This document shows positions 8,515 to 17,129 of a stretch of DNA of 64,000 bases, piece by piece (positions within the stretch are counted from its first letter, which is position 1; every line of letters begins with the position of its first letter). Position numbers and translations under genes: made by a program. Source of the DNA: Pedobacter sp. ASV28 (lineage in GTDB: Bacteria > Bacteroidota > Bacteroidia > Sphingobacteriales > Sphingobacteriaceae); contig NZ_JAELTN010000003.1 of the NCBI RefSeq assembly GCF_016428855.1, positions 62,001 to 126,000 on the forward strand, read 5' to 3'. The notes under the pieces were generated by a model that searched no databases, was not told the origin of the DNA, and saw only the letters and a list, made by a program, of their open reading frames with translations.

Positions 8515-11454
8515 TTAGGGTAGGAAAGGTATGGAAATGGTAACTATAGTGCCTACTTTTCCATTCTGTTGTACACTAAGGTGTATAGGTTTTGCTTCAA
8601 TTTTGTTCAATAGGTTTATCCTTTCATTGGTCAAGGTCATGCCTTTGCTCTCATGGCTTTCTTTTTTGTTCTTTAATGAATTATCGATGCCAACCCCATC
8701 GTCAATGATCTTGATCAATAAATATTCGTCATTTTGATTAGAAATATCGATAGTAACTTCTCCACCTTCCTGCTTGGGCATAATTCCATGCCATATGGCG
8801 TTTTCTATATAGGGTTGTAATAACATGGAAGGAATAAAAGTGTCTTCTTTATCAATATCTTCTGCTAGATGTATATGGTATTGAAACTGATCTCCGAACC
8901 TATATTTTTCTAGATTAAGGTAAAGATTGAGGTATTCAATTTCTTCATCTAGGGTAATATAGCTTTTGGTACAGACTTCGAGGTTCTTTCTAATCAATTT
9001 GGCAAAACCGGTCAGCACCTTATTGGCAGAAGAAGTATTTTTGGTGTTGATGTAGTGTTGTATAGAATTCATGACGTTAAATACGAAATGTGGATTCATC
9101 ATGGCCTGTAATGCCTTTTGTTCAAGCATCAGAATTTTATTCTTCAAAAGTAGTTGTTCCTGTTCCTTGTTTTTTTGTTGTCTGGTCATCTTCACCGTTA
9201 CCACATATATAAAGTATGCTCCTATGCCAATTAGCATAGCTAAGAACCACCAGGTTTGATAAAAATGCTTTTGTAGTACAAATTTAACTTTAGCTGGCTC
9301 GCTCCATCCACTATCTTGGCTTTTTGCACTTACCTCGAAGGTATATTCGCCAGGTTCAAGGGATGATAATTCCAATCTTCGGCTTTTGGTTTCTACCCAA
9401 TTCCCATTACCTTTTAAACGATATCGATAGCTAATGTTCCTATTTTTAAAGTCAATAGCGCTGTAGTTCAATATAATACTCTGCTCATTTGGTTTTAAAG
9501 TAAAGGATCCGTGGCCTAGATCGAGCTTTTGCCTGTTGTTGATAATAGAAGTGATATAGACCTTCGGGGCTTGGGTCTCCTGTAAAGTATGGTTATAAGC
9601 AAAGTAGATCAGGCCATTATTGGTTGCAAAATATGCTGTATCCTTATCAATATAGAGATCGTTTAAATCATCGGATAGCATGCCGTTTACATCATCGTAG
9701 GAACTGATCTTGGTGCGGTTTTTATCAATTGAAATTCTATTGATCCCTGTATTGCCAATCGTCCACAAGTAGTCTTCTTTCGTGAACACCTTGTTTACGA
9801 TGTTATTGTTGAGCCCATTTTTATGGGTAATGTTCTGGGTGATTTTACCATTTTCGAAAATAATAAGACCATAGCCATCTGTTGCCATTACCATTGTACC
9901 ACTCTGCAATTCCTGCATGTCGTTTATCCTTTTGGTAAGCAAAGGATATTTTTCGTAATGCTTATTCAGCTTGTTATGGCTAAATTCTGATAAGCCGCTA
10001 ATATTTGAAAACCATAGGCTTTGCTGGGAGTCGTAAAAAACCCGATATGACCTGTCTTTAAAAAAGTCTTGTTGTTCTTTGTATTTTAAGGATGAAAATT
10101 CCAATTTTTCTCTGTCGTTAAGAATAACGACTGCAGATGACAACGATAAAGCCAATTTGGTAGTCGTATCTATGGCAAAGTTCTTGACCACGTAAACCAG
10201 GTTGTTGGTTTCTCTTAAAAAGTGAAGTTTTTTTGTTTTGGGATAATCGATGTTGATGTAGCCTAGGCCATAGTCTGAAGCAAAAAACATTTTATTGTTT
10301 TTTTGGTCCGGAACCAACTGCTTTATGGTGCTAAATTTAGAAGCATTTGGCAATTGTAATGCACTGACTTTTCTGCTCTTTAAGTCTAATATATCAATAC
10401 CGCCGTTTACCGATCCCAGCCATAACCTATTTTTGTTGTCTTTAACAATGCTCTTTATGGTATTGTTACTAAGCCCGTTCTCATGATTTAAGATATATAG
10501 CTGGTCTTTCAGCTTAGGTAATTTATAAATGCCGTTTTTAGTGGTAAACCAAATATTTCCTTCTTTGTCTTTTTCTACTTGATTTACAATAATGCCTTGT
10601 AAAAACTGCCTAGTTTCTCCATTGTATTTTATACCGTACGCACCATTGTTGGTGGATAACCAAAGTTCTTTTCCATCGGCATGAATATAGCCCAAACCTG
10701 TATTTAGCAGATTACTGTCTAAGGCGATGATCAGCGTGTTAACATTATTGTTGGTAATGTGCAGACCTTTTTTATCAATCAAATAGATTGATTTATCTCT
10801 TCGATATTGCAGGGTCTTATGTGAAATAGGATAAGACGGATTTTGAGTTCGCACAAAACCATTCTGTTTGTAAATATAATTGGAATTGTTGTTGATGGCC
10901 CAGATGTCATGTTTCGCATCTTCATAAATGAAGATATTCTGATATTTATCGTTTTTATTTGGGGGGTAGAGTTTGGTGGTTTTCTTGCCATCCCAAAGAC
11001 CAATAATGTTATTATTGGTGCCAAACCAAAATCTACTTTTACTATCTTCAAAGAATGAGACAATTACACTGTTAAAGTTTAGGCTTTCCAGCTGTTTGTC
11101 TGTGTATTGATTGAATATTTTTCCGTTATAGAAATAGCTGAGCTGACCATTAAGCGCCAGAAACCAAATACGGCCCTTACTATCTTCACGAAGCTGCAAA
11201 ATCTGATTGTCGGGTAAACCATCGTCTACAGAAAAATTTTCAAATACAGCTCCGTCAAATCTGCTTACACCAGCATCTGTTGCTATCCAGATATACCCTT
11301 TTCTATCTTGTAGGGTATAATAGCAATTGTTGCTGGGCAGGCCATCTTTTGTGGTATAATGTGGCAGGTATATTTTTTGGGCAACTGTATGGACTAAAGG
11401 GAATAGTGCACAAAGCAATACAAGTATAAGATATGAGCAACTGTTACGTTTCAT
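8515..11454 (-). CDS. Beta-propeller sensor histidine kinase, LytS-like
   Basis: A 979-residue membrane sensor kinase. A signal peptide (about residues 1-25) is followed by repeated two-component-regulator propeller blades (for example GYIWIATDAGVSRFDG and GNIWFTTKNGIYKLP) through about residue 630, then a Y_Y_Y domain (about 655-725, SYRYRLKGNGNW). One transmembrane helix lies at about 735-753. The cytoplasmic part is a His_kinase domain with MNPHFVFN (phospho-acceptor His789) and an HATPase with the N box NAIWHG (885-890) and DDGVGI (918-923). It lacks fused receiver and AraC domains, so it is not a hybrid kinase. The ATG overlaps the stop of the upstream LytTR regulator in an ATGA, making the pair one operon. 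The ligand is unknown. Confidence 0.92.
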   Translation of the reverse strand: MKRNSCSYLILVLLCALFPLVHTVAQKIYLPHYTTKDGLPSNNCYYTLQDRKGYIWIATDAGVSRFDGAVFENFSVDDGLPDNQILQLREDSKGRIWFLALNGQLSYFYNGKIFNQYTDKQLESLNFNSVIVSFFEDSKSRFWFGTNNNIIGLWDGKKTTKLYPPNKNDKYQNIFIYEDAKHDIWAINNNSNYIYKQNGFVRTQNPSYPISHKTLQYRRDKSIYLIDKKGLHITNNNVNTLIIALDSNLLNTGLGYIHADGKELWLSTNNGAYGIKYNGETRQFLQGIIVNQVEKDKEGNIWFTTKNGIYKLPKLKDQLYILNHENGLSNNTIKSIVKDNKNRLWLGSVNGGIDILDLKSRKVSALQLPNASKFSTIKQLVPDQKNNKMFFASDYGLGYINIDYPKTKKLHFLRETNNLVYVVKNFAIDTTTKLALSLSSAVVILNDREKLEFSSLKYKEQQDFFKDRSYRVFYDSQQSLWFSNISGLSEFSHNKLNKHYEKYPLLTKRINDMQELQSGTMVMATDGYGLIIFENGKITQNITHKNGLNNNIVNKVFTKEDYLWTIGNTGINRISIDKNRTKISSYDDVNGMLSDDLNDLYIDKDTAYFATNNGLIYFAYNHTLQETQAPKVYITSIINNRQKLDLGHGSFTLKPNEQSIILNYSAIDFKNRNISYRYRLKGNGNWVETKSRRLELSSLEPGEYTFEVSAKSQDSGWSEPAKVKFVLQKHFYQTWWFLAMLIGIGAYFIYVVTVKMTRQQKNKEQEQLLLKNKILMLEQKALQAMMNPHFVFNVMNSIQHYINTKNTSSANKVLTGFAKLIRKNLEVCTKSYITLDEEIEYLNLYLNLEKYRFGDQFQYHIHLAEDIDKEDTFIPSMLLQPYIENAIWHGIMPKQEGGEVTIDISNQNDEYLLIKIIDDGVGIDNSLKNKKESHESKGMTLTNERINLLNKIEAKPIHLSVQQNGKVGTIVTISIPFLP

Positions 11455-12233
11455 GGGGTAGTTTTGGTATAAACCTTGATCTTTTCAAAAAAATCACTTG
11501 CTCTACGTCTGGAAACCGTTATACTTTCTCCGTTCTTAAGAAGTAACACCAAGCCGTTCTTATTGTTGTATTCTTTTACATATTTAAGGTTTACGATGCT
11601 AGATTTATGAATTCTTACAAACTTGTCATCTGGTAAAATTTCCTCAAAGTCTTTTAATACTTTTGATACAGTAATCTTTTCCAGGCTAACCAAATGGAAA
11701 ATGGAATAATTACTATCTGCTTCTATATGGATAATTTCATCTATTTCTACCAATCTGTAGCCTTGTCCACTAGGAAGTGTAATCTTGTTAATGCCTTTAT
11801 TGTCTTTTAGGTCTTTTTCCAAGTTTTTCAAACTTTCATTTCTGCTCTGCGTATTGGCCTGATTGAACAAATGATAATGATCTGCTTTTTTTACAGCGGC
11901 AACCAGTTCATCAATGTCAATAGGTTTGAGCAGATAATCTAGTGCATTGGCTTTAATGGCTTTGAGTGCATATTGGTCATAGGCTGTGGTGAAGATAACC
12001 GTTGCGTTGGCAGCTTGTGCTTGTGGAATGAGCGAAAAACCATTGTCGCCAGGCATGGCAATATCCAGGAAAATAAGGTCTATATTATTGTTTTGGAGTA
12101 ATAGGCGAGCCTCACTAACCGACTTGGCAATGCCACAAATATTAATTCCCGGACAGTTTTCCTGTAGTAAAAAATAGAGTGAAGATCTTGCAAACTCTTC
12201 ATCGTCAACAATTATGGCATTTAGTGATTGCAT
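11451..12233 (-). CDS. LytTR-family response regulator
   Basis: A 260-residue regulator. The receiver domain (about residues 1-125) has the acidic pair in IIVDDEE, phospho-acceptor Asp57 in IFLDIAMPG, and conserved Thr and Lys in FTTAYDQYA and YLLKPIDID. The C-terminal LytTR DNA-binding domain (about 155-255) includes IIHIEADSNYSIFHL and FVRIHKSSIVNLKYVKEY. It is the partner of the overlapping LytS-like kinase; the promoter for both lies in the divergent gap toward the ferritin-like gene. The target promoters are not visible, although the divergent ferritin-like pair is the nearest candidate. Confidence 0.93.
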   Translation of the reverse strand: MQSLNAIIVDDEEFARSSLYFLLQENCPGINICGIAKSVSEARLLLQNNNIDLIFLDIAMPGDNGFSLIPQAQAANATVIFTTAYDQYALKAIKANALDYLLKPIDIDELVAAVKKADHYHLFNQANTQSRNESLKNLEKDLKDNKGINKITLPSGQGYRLVEIDEIIHIEADSNYSIFHLVSLEKITVSKVLKDFEEILPDDKFVRIHKSSIVNLKYVKEYNNKNGLVLLLKNGESITVSRRRASDFFEKIKVYTKTTP

Positions 12234-12363
12234 AGTTTAGTTTCGCTCAATTTATCAAAAAATAGAGGTAATAGAAAATATTTCTGTTTTTCAAAAACCA
12301 AAATTGAATAACTCTCGTAGGTCTTGTAAATAACCTTTTAACTAAAACCTTAAAATTCATGTT

Positions 12364-13083
12364 ATGGAAAGTTTAAATGAGAACCAAAAAATACTCGAAA
12401 AAGAGCCTGGTATTTTAGAGGCTAAATTGGAGCGTCGCTCCTTTTTACGGTATGCGGGTGCAGGAGCCGCGGTGGTGGCTCTAGTGGCAGCAGGCTGTAA
12501 GAAAGATAGGCGTGTATATACTGATTTTGGTGTAACACTAGATTTTAAAGATGATGCTGGTGTATTAAATTATGCTTATGCATTAGAACAATTGGAGGCC
12601 GCTTTTTATATAAAAGTAGCATCAGCTCCACCGTCAGGCTTTACACAAGTTCAAAAAAATTATTTTCAGGATGTACAGTTTCACGAGATTGCACATAGGG
12701 AATTTTTCAAAAAAGTACTAGGTACGGGTTCAATTGGTAGTTTGGATGTGGATTTTTCTTCCATTGATTTCACGAGTGCTAGCAGTGTGTTAGGGGCTGC
12801 CAAAACTTTCGAGGACTTAGGTGTTGCGGCCTACAATGGGGCTGGGATCAGGCTGAGAGATGCCAACAACCTGGTTATAGCAGGTCAAATTGTTTCTGTA
12901 GAGGCCCGTCATGCCGCATGGGTAAGGGATCAGATTTCCAATGGAAGTTTTGCAGACCTATCTAGTCTTTCTGCACTTGGTGCCGATAATACCAATGGAC
13001 TGGATGGACAATTGTCGCCCGATAAAGTTCTGGCTGCAGCTAGTTCGTTTATCAAAACAAAAATCAATGTGATTAACCTTTAA
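12364..13083 (+). CDS. Tat-exported ferritin-like domain protein (first of pair)
   Basis: A 239-residue protein. The N-terminus carries a twin-arginine signal, RRSFLRYAGAGAAVVALVAA, followed at once by GC, so it may be a Tat-exported lipoprotein. The remainder is a four-helix bundle of the Ferritin_2 type (PF13668), with carboxylate and histidine ligands in EQLEAAFY, FHEIAHREFF, FEDLGVAAY and VEARHAAW. Members are periplasmic diiron proteins of unknown role, possibly in stress or metal handling. It is 12 bases from a second copy of the same family, and the two surely form an operon. Expression could depend on the divergent LytTR pair; that is speculation. Confidence 0.85.
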   Translation: MESLNENQKILEKEPGILEAKLERRSFLRYAGAGAAVVALVAAGCKKDRRVYTDFGVTLDFKDDAGVLNYAYALEQLEAAFYIKVASAPPSGFTQVQKNYFQDVQFHEIAHREFFKKVLGTGSIGSLDVDFSSIDFTSASSVLGAAKTFEDLGVAAYNGAGIRLRDANNLVIAGQIVSVEARHAAWVRDQISNGSFADLSSLSALGADNTNGLDGQLSPDKVLAAASSFIKTKINVINL

Positions 13084-13095
13084 TCTTTAAGAACC

Positions 13096-13953
13096 ATGAA
13101 TATTTTAAATATATTAGAAGAAATTGAAAAAGTGGATGGAGAAATCTATGAAAGATTAAATCCACGACGTCGTGCGATGAAAGATTTTTACAATGTAGGT
13201 AAGAAAATTTCCCTGGCTGCACTACCTTTAGCTTTAGGATCAATGTTCCAAAAAGCATATGGACAAACCAATCCGACTAATGTAAACGAAGTTTTAAACT
13301 TTGCATTAGTTTTGGAATATCTAGAGTATAATTTCTATAACCATGCGCTAACCAATTCTACCATTAATTTTCCAACTACAGCTTCTAGGGATGCCATTAC
13401 TACCATACGTAACCATGAATTGGCACATGTTAATTTATTAAAAGGTGCCTTAGGTGCAAATGCAGTTACGCCTTATGTTGATGCTGATTTTGATTTTACG
13501 GGAAGTACGACCTTCGGTGCCGCTTTTGCAGATGTTTTTAGTAATTACCAGACTTTTTTAAAGGTGGCCACTGCTTTTGAAGATACAGGTGTTAGGGCCT
13601 ATAAAGGTCAGGCTCCTATATTAAAGGGAATGGCTGTATTAACTACGGCTTTACAAATCCATTCTGTAGAAGCTCGTCATGCCTCACATTTACGTCAAAT
13701 GACGGCTGCATCGCTTGGCGTAGCCTTAAAGCCATGGATTTCTTATTCACCCAATGGTAATGATACTGGAATTTCTCAAGTAGATGCGGTTTATGCAGGC
13801 GAACAGAATACCCTTATAGCGGGCATTCAGATTACCGGTATTGCAACAGGGGTGACCCAAACTGCAGCAGCAGAAGCTTTCGATGAGTTCTTAACGGGCT
13901 CTGCGGTTAAAAATATTGCAAATATCTTTATCAAAACCAGGAAATTAACATAG
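13096..13953 (+). CDS. Tat-exported ferritin-like domain protein (second of pair)
   Basis: A 285-residue paralogue of the preceding gene. The N-terminus has RRRAMKDFYNVGKKISLAAL then a signal-peptidase-like site near AYGQ, consistent with a Tat signal whose Arg motif is atypical. The ferritin-like helices show EYLEYNFYNHAL, RNHELAHVNLL, FEDTGVRAYKG and SVEARHASHL, the same ligand pattern as the first copy. No lipobox is visible, so this one may be soluble in the periplasm. The two proteins may form a heteromeric complex. A terminator follows at 13981-14011. Confidence 0.85.
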   Translation: MNILNILEEIEKVDGEIYERLNPRRRAMKDFYNVGKKISLAALPLALGSMFQKAYGQTNPTNVNEVLNFALVLEYLEYNFYNHALTNSTINFPTTASRDAITTIRNHELAHVNLLKGALGANAVTPYVDADFDFTGSTTFGAAFADVFSNYQTFLKVATAFEDTGVRAYKGQAPILKGMAVLTTALQIHSVEARHASHLRQMTAASLGVALKPWISYSPNGNDTGISQVDAVYAGEQNTLIAGIQITGIATGVTQTAAAEAFDEFLTGSAVKNIANIFIKTRKLT

Positions 13954-13980
13954 ATCCTATTTGTTTAAGTTTTAATGTAG

Positions 13981-14011
13981 AAGGGGGGTAATTTGATTAT
14001 CTCCCTTTTTT
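13981..14011 (+). terminator. Terminator after the ferritin-like pair
   Basis: AAGGGGGGTAA and TTATCTCCCTT pair over 11 bp with two G-U wobbles around a 5-nt loop, followed by six T. It sits 27 bases after the second ferritin-like stop, in a convergent gap. Confidence 0.8.
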
Positions 14012-14022
14012 AATGATATAAG

Positions 14023-14526
14023 CTATTTAGCAAGCCGAAAGCTACTAAGAAAAATATCTTTTTTTTGTGGATTTTGACCATAGGGTAATATACAGGAAAG
14101 GCTATAGTAAATGCCATCTATGAATATGATATGCATAAATATGGATTTTTTGTCTGTCTCATCCTTACCCTCGGTAAAGTAGCTGACATAATTTTTCTCC
14201 CGCTTAATTCTAATCTCTTCTAAGTTATACTGGGGCAGGGTAGCTTGTAGGCTACTTAAAAAATCGCTGGTGAATTCATTTGTAGTAGTTAGCTTGCCAA
14301 AGGCTTTCTCATCTATTTTAAGGTTTTGGGCAATAAGGCTATAAGTGGCGGTGTACACTGTATTTGTACTGTCTTTTAGGGCAAAGGTGGTACCAGCAGT
14401 TTTAGCTGGTGCAGAGGGAAAGTTTACGGTTAAGCGATTGGTAAGCTTCTGTTTAAACCAGTTTTTTTGTGCAATAGCAAAAATGCTATAAAATGTAAGA
14501 AAACAGAGAAGAACAATTTTCTTCAT
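14023..14526 (-). CDS. Secreted hypothetical protein
   Basis: A protein of about 167 residues from ATG at 14526, chosen because MKKIVLLCFLTFYSIFAIAQ is a clean signal peptide; an in-frame ATG 12 codons upstream would precede it with hydrophobic residues of no obvious purpose. The mature part has LTNRLTVNFPSAPAKT and YVSYFTEGKDETD, a small alpha/beta protein likely in the periplasm. I do not recognise a named family. It lies 40 bases after mqnC in the same direction and may be co-transcribed with it. Confidence 0.65.
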   Translation of the reverse strand: MKKIVLLCFLTFYSIFAIAQKNWFKQKLTNRLTVNFPSAPAKTAGTTFALKDSTNTVYTATYSLIAQNLKIDEKAFGKLTTTNEFTSDFLSSLQATLPQYNLEEIRIKREKNYVSYFTEGKDETDKKSIFMHIIFIDGIYYSLSCILPYGQNPQKKDIFLSSFRLAK

Positions 14527-14566
14527 TTGTATAATTGGTTTAATATAAATAAACAAAATCAAGCCA

Positions 14567-15691
14567 TTAATAGCTGATCACCTGTTCTTCCAAGTGCTCT
14601 GGCAATTCACGGTAATTGTATTTTTGCCCACGCAATTGAGGCTCAAACCCAGCTTCTTTAATGGCTGTTTGTATACCTTTTGCAGTAAATCGGTGTGGTG
14701 CACCGGCAGCGGAAACTACATTCTCTTCGATCATGATCGAACCAAAATCATTAGCTCCGGCATGCAGGCAAAGCTGCGCCACAGTTTTGCCAACCGTTAG
14801 CCAACTGGCCTGTATGTTTTTGATATTGGGCAGCATAATGCGACTTAGTGCGATCATTCTTACATATTCGTCGCCGGTAATATTATTGCTAATTCCTCTA
14901 AGACGTTTTAATAAGGTGCCATCATCTTGGAAAGGCCATGGGATAAAGGCTAAGAAACCATTGGCATTTTCAGGTTTTTCACTTTGTACTTCACGTATCC
15001 ACACCAAATGCTCAAAGCGCTCTTCTATGGTCTCTACATGCCCAAACATCATGGTGGCAGAGGTGGTAATGTCCAATTGATGACAGGCACGCATTACATC
15101 TAGCCATTCCTGTCCACCGCATTTCCCTTTGGAAATTAGTCGACGCACACGGTCATTTAAAATTTCTGCTCCGGCACCCGGTAAGCTGTCTAAGCCAGCC
15201 TCTTTTAATACTTTTAATACTTCGGTATGGGAAATGCCTTCGAGTTTAGCTACATGCGCAATTTCGGGCGGACCTAAGGCATGAAGTTTTAAATCTGGAT
15301 AAAGCTCTTTTAATTGTTTAAAAAGATTGGCGTAAAATTCCAAGCCTAGATCTGGATGATGCCCACCTTGTAAGAGCAATTGGTCACCACCTAGGCGAAA
15401 GGTCTCTTCAATTTTAACCTTGTAGGTTTCAATATCGGTAATATAGCTTTCATCATGGCCAGGACGGCGGAAGAAATTACAGAATTTACAATTGGCAATG
15501 CATACATTCGTGGTATTTACATTTCTGTCTATCTGCCAGGTAACCTTGCCACTTGGAACCTGTATTTTTCTAAGTTCATTTGCCACATAAGCTAATTCGG
15601 CTGTGCTGGCATGATGGTATAAAAAAACACCCTCTTCTTTGGTGAGGTAATCAAAATTTAAAGCTCTTGCTAATAAATCGCCTGTATTCAT
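14567..15691 (-). CDS. mqnC: Cyclic dehypoxanthinyl futalosine synthase
   Basis: A 374-residue radical SAM enzyme. The cluster-binding cysteines are Cys64, Cys68 and Cys71 in CIANCKFC, followed by NFFRRPGHDESY. GGDQLLLQGGHHPDLGLEFY and LDSLPGAGAEILNDRVR are the MqnC/CofH-type signatures, and ANGFLAFIPWPFQDDGTLL follows. MqnC cyclises dehypoxanthine futalosine in the futalosine route to menaquinone. Its presence says that this organism uses futalosine rather than the classic Men pathway at this step. MqnE is the closest relative, but the length and the PGAGAEILND block favour MqnC. Confidence 0.92.
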   Translation of the reverse strand: MNTGDLLARALNFDYLTKEEGVFLYHHASTAELAYVANELRKIQVPSGKVTWQIDRNVNTTNVCIANCKFCNFFRRPGHDESYITDIETYKVKIEETFRLGGDQLLLQGGHHPDLGLEFYANLFKQLKELYPDLKLHALGPPEIAHVAKLEGISHTEVLKVLKEAGLDSLPGAGAEILNDRVRRLISKGKCGGQEWLDVMRACHQLDITTSATMMFGHVETIEERFEHLVWIREVQSEKPENANGFLAFIPWPFQDDGTLLKRLRGISNNITGDEYVRMIALSRIMLPNIKNIQASWLTVGKTVAQLCLHAGANDFGSIMIEENVVSAAGAPHRFTAKGIQTAIKEAGFEPQLRGQKYNYRELPEHLEEQVISY

Positions 15692-15875
15692 AAAACAAAG
15701 ATAAATAAAAGTAGACAGAGCATATTAACTATGCGTCAATTACCCGTAAAGTTTAACTAAAAATAACATTTTATTGTAGTTGATAAAGGATGTTGTCTTT
15801 TATGTACAATGGATATTTATCTTCAAGATTACAATTGCCCAACAATTAAACGATTTAGCAATTAAACAATTAATA

Positions 15876-15890
15876 TATCTTTGCTACCCT
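15876..15890 (+). promoter_or_regulatory. Promoter -7 element directly before the M16 peptidase gene
   Basis: TATCTTTG at 15876-15883 matches the Bacteroidota -7 consensus TAnnTTTG and ends only 7 bases before the chosen ATG at 15891. Transcription would start at or very near the start codon, so the mRNA may be leaderless. A convincing -33 TTG at the usual spacing is not present. Confidence 0.45.
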
Positions 15891-17129
15891 ATGGTGAATT
15901 TTAATCGTTTTACACTTGCTAATGGACTAAGGGTACTGGTACATGAAGACCAGACCACTCCAATGGCTGTACTGAATATATTATATGATGTAGGCGCTAG
16001 GGATGAAGAAGAAGGAAGAACTGGTTTTGCACATTTGTTTGAACATTTAATGTTTGGGGGCTCGATCAATATACCTAGTTATGACGAGCCTTTACAACGA
16101 GTTGGTGGGGAGAACAATGCTTTTACCAGTAACGATATTACTAATTATTATATCACTTTGCCGGCTGCTAATATTGAAACTGCATTCTGGCTGGAAAGCG
16201 ACAGGATGCTAAGCCTGGCTTTCTCTGAAAAGAGTTTGGAAACGCAGCGCAATGTGGTATGTGAAGAATTTAAGCAACGCTATCTTAATCAGCCTTACGG
16301 TGACGTTTGGTTGAAGCTACGCCCATTGGCCTATCAAACACACCCTTATAGATGGGCTACCATAGGACAGGATTTGGCACAGATAGAAAATGCAAAAATG
16401 GAAGATGTTAAAGCATTCTTCAAAAAACATTATACACCGCAAAATGCGATTTTGGTAGTAGGGGGCAATGTAAAAACCGAAGAGGTCAGGCTACTTGCCG
16501 AAAAATGGTTTGGACCCATTTCACCCGGAGAGAAATACCTGAGGGACCTGCCTAAAGAGTTAGAGCAAACAGAAGCCAGATATTTAACGGTTGAGGCGAA
16601 TGTGCCTTTAAATGCCATTTATATGGCTTTTAAAATGCCAGCTAGATTGGATGCAGATTATCAAGTTTTTGACCTGATGTCTGACATCTTATCTCAGGGT
16701 CAATCTTCCCGTTTTTATAATCGTTTATTGAAAGAAAAGCAGTTGTTTAGTGAAATCAACGCCTATATTACCAATAGTTTAGATGAGGGCTTGTTCATTG
16801 TTGACGGAAAGTTGGTAGAAGGAGTAAGCATGGCTGATGCAGAACAGGCAATTTGGGAAGAATTGGTGCAAATGGCCTCTGTTTTGGTGAGCGAAGAGGA
16901 GCTTACCAAGGTAAAGAATAAATCCGAGTCGATTATTGTTTTTGCAGAAATGAGCCTGTTGGACAAAGCCATGAACTTGGCCTATTATGAGCTTTTAGGC
17001 GATGGAAACCTGTTAAATGTTGAGATCAATAAGTACTTGACGATCACTGCCGAACAAATTAGGCATGTTGCGCAAACTACTTTTAAGAAAGAAAAATCAT
17101 CCACTTTATATTATTTAGCCCATGCTTAA
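15891..17129 (+). CDS. M16 family zinc peptidase (catalytic subunit)
   Basis: A 412-residue peptidase from ATG at 15891. An ORF extension upstream to 15780 has no M16 similarity and crosses the promoter-like TATCTTTG. The zinc motif is inverted HXXEH, His48-Leu-Phe-Glu-His52 in FAHLFEHLMFGGS, with ENNAFTSNDITNYY and the downstream Glu ligand region in E-LESDRML. Residues about 180-400 form the second M16 domain. The following gene overlaps by 8 bases and encodes the partner lacking this motif, so the two form a heterodimer. Members process small proteins or peptides; the N-terminus lacks a clear signal peptide, so it may be cytoplasmic. Confidence 0.9.
   Translation: MVNFNRFTLANGLRVLVHEDQTTPMAVLNILYDVGARDEEEGRTGFAHLFEHLMFGGSINIPSYDEPLQRVGGENNAFTSNDITNYYITLPAANIETAFWLESDRMLSLAFSEKSLETQRNVVCEEFKQRYLNQPYGDVWLKLRPLAYQTHPYRWATIGQDLAQIENAKMEDVKAFFKKHYTPQNAILVVGGNVKTEEVRLLAEKWFGPISPGEKYLRDLPKELEQTEARYLTVEANVPLNAIYMAFKMPARLDADYQVFDLMSDILSQGQSSRFYNRLLKEKQLFSEINAYITNSLDEGLFIVDGKLVEGVSMADAEQAIWEELVQMASVLVSEEELTKVKNKSESIIVFAEMSLLDKAMNLAYYELLGDGNLLNVEINKYLTITAEQIRHVAQTTFKKEKSSTLYYLAHA

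Noticed and set aside
14661..15080. 139-codon plus-strand open frame inside mqnC
   Set aside because: It is antisense to the well-conserved radical SAM enzyme.
15780..15890. N-terminal extension of the M16 peptidase
   Set aside because: The extension lacks family similarity and covers a TAnnTTTG promoter element; ATG at 15891 matches the family start.
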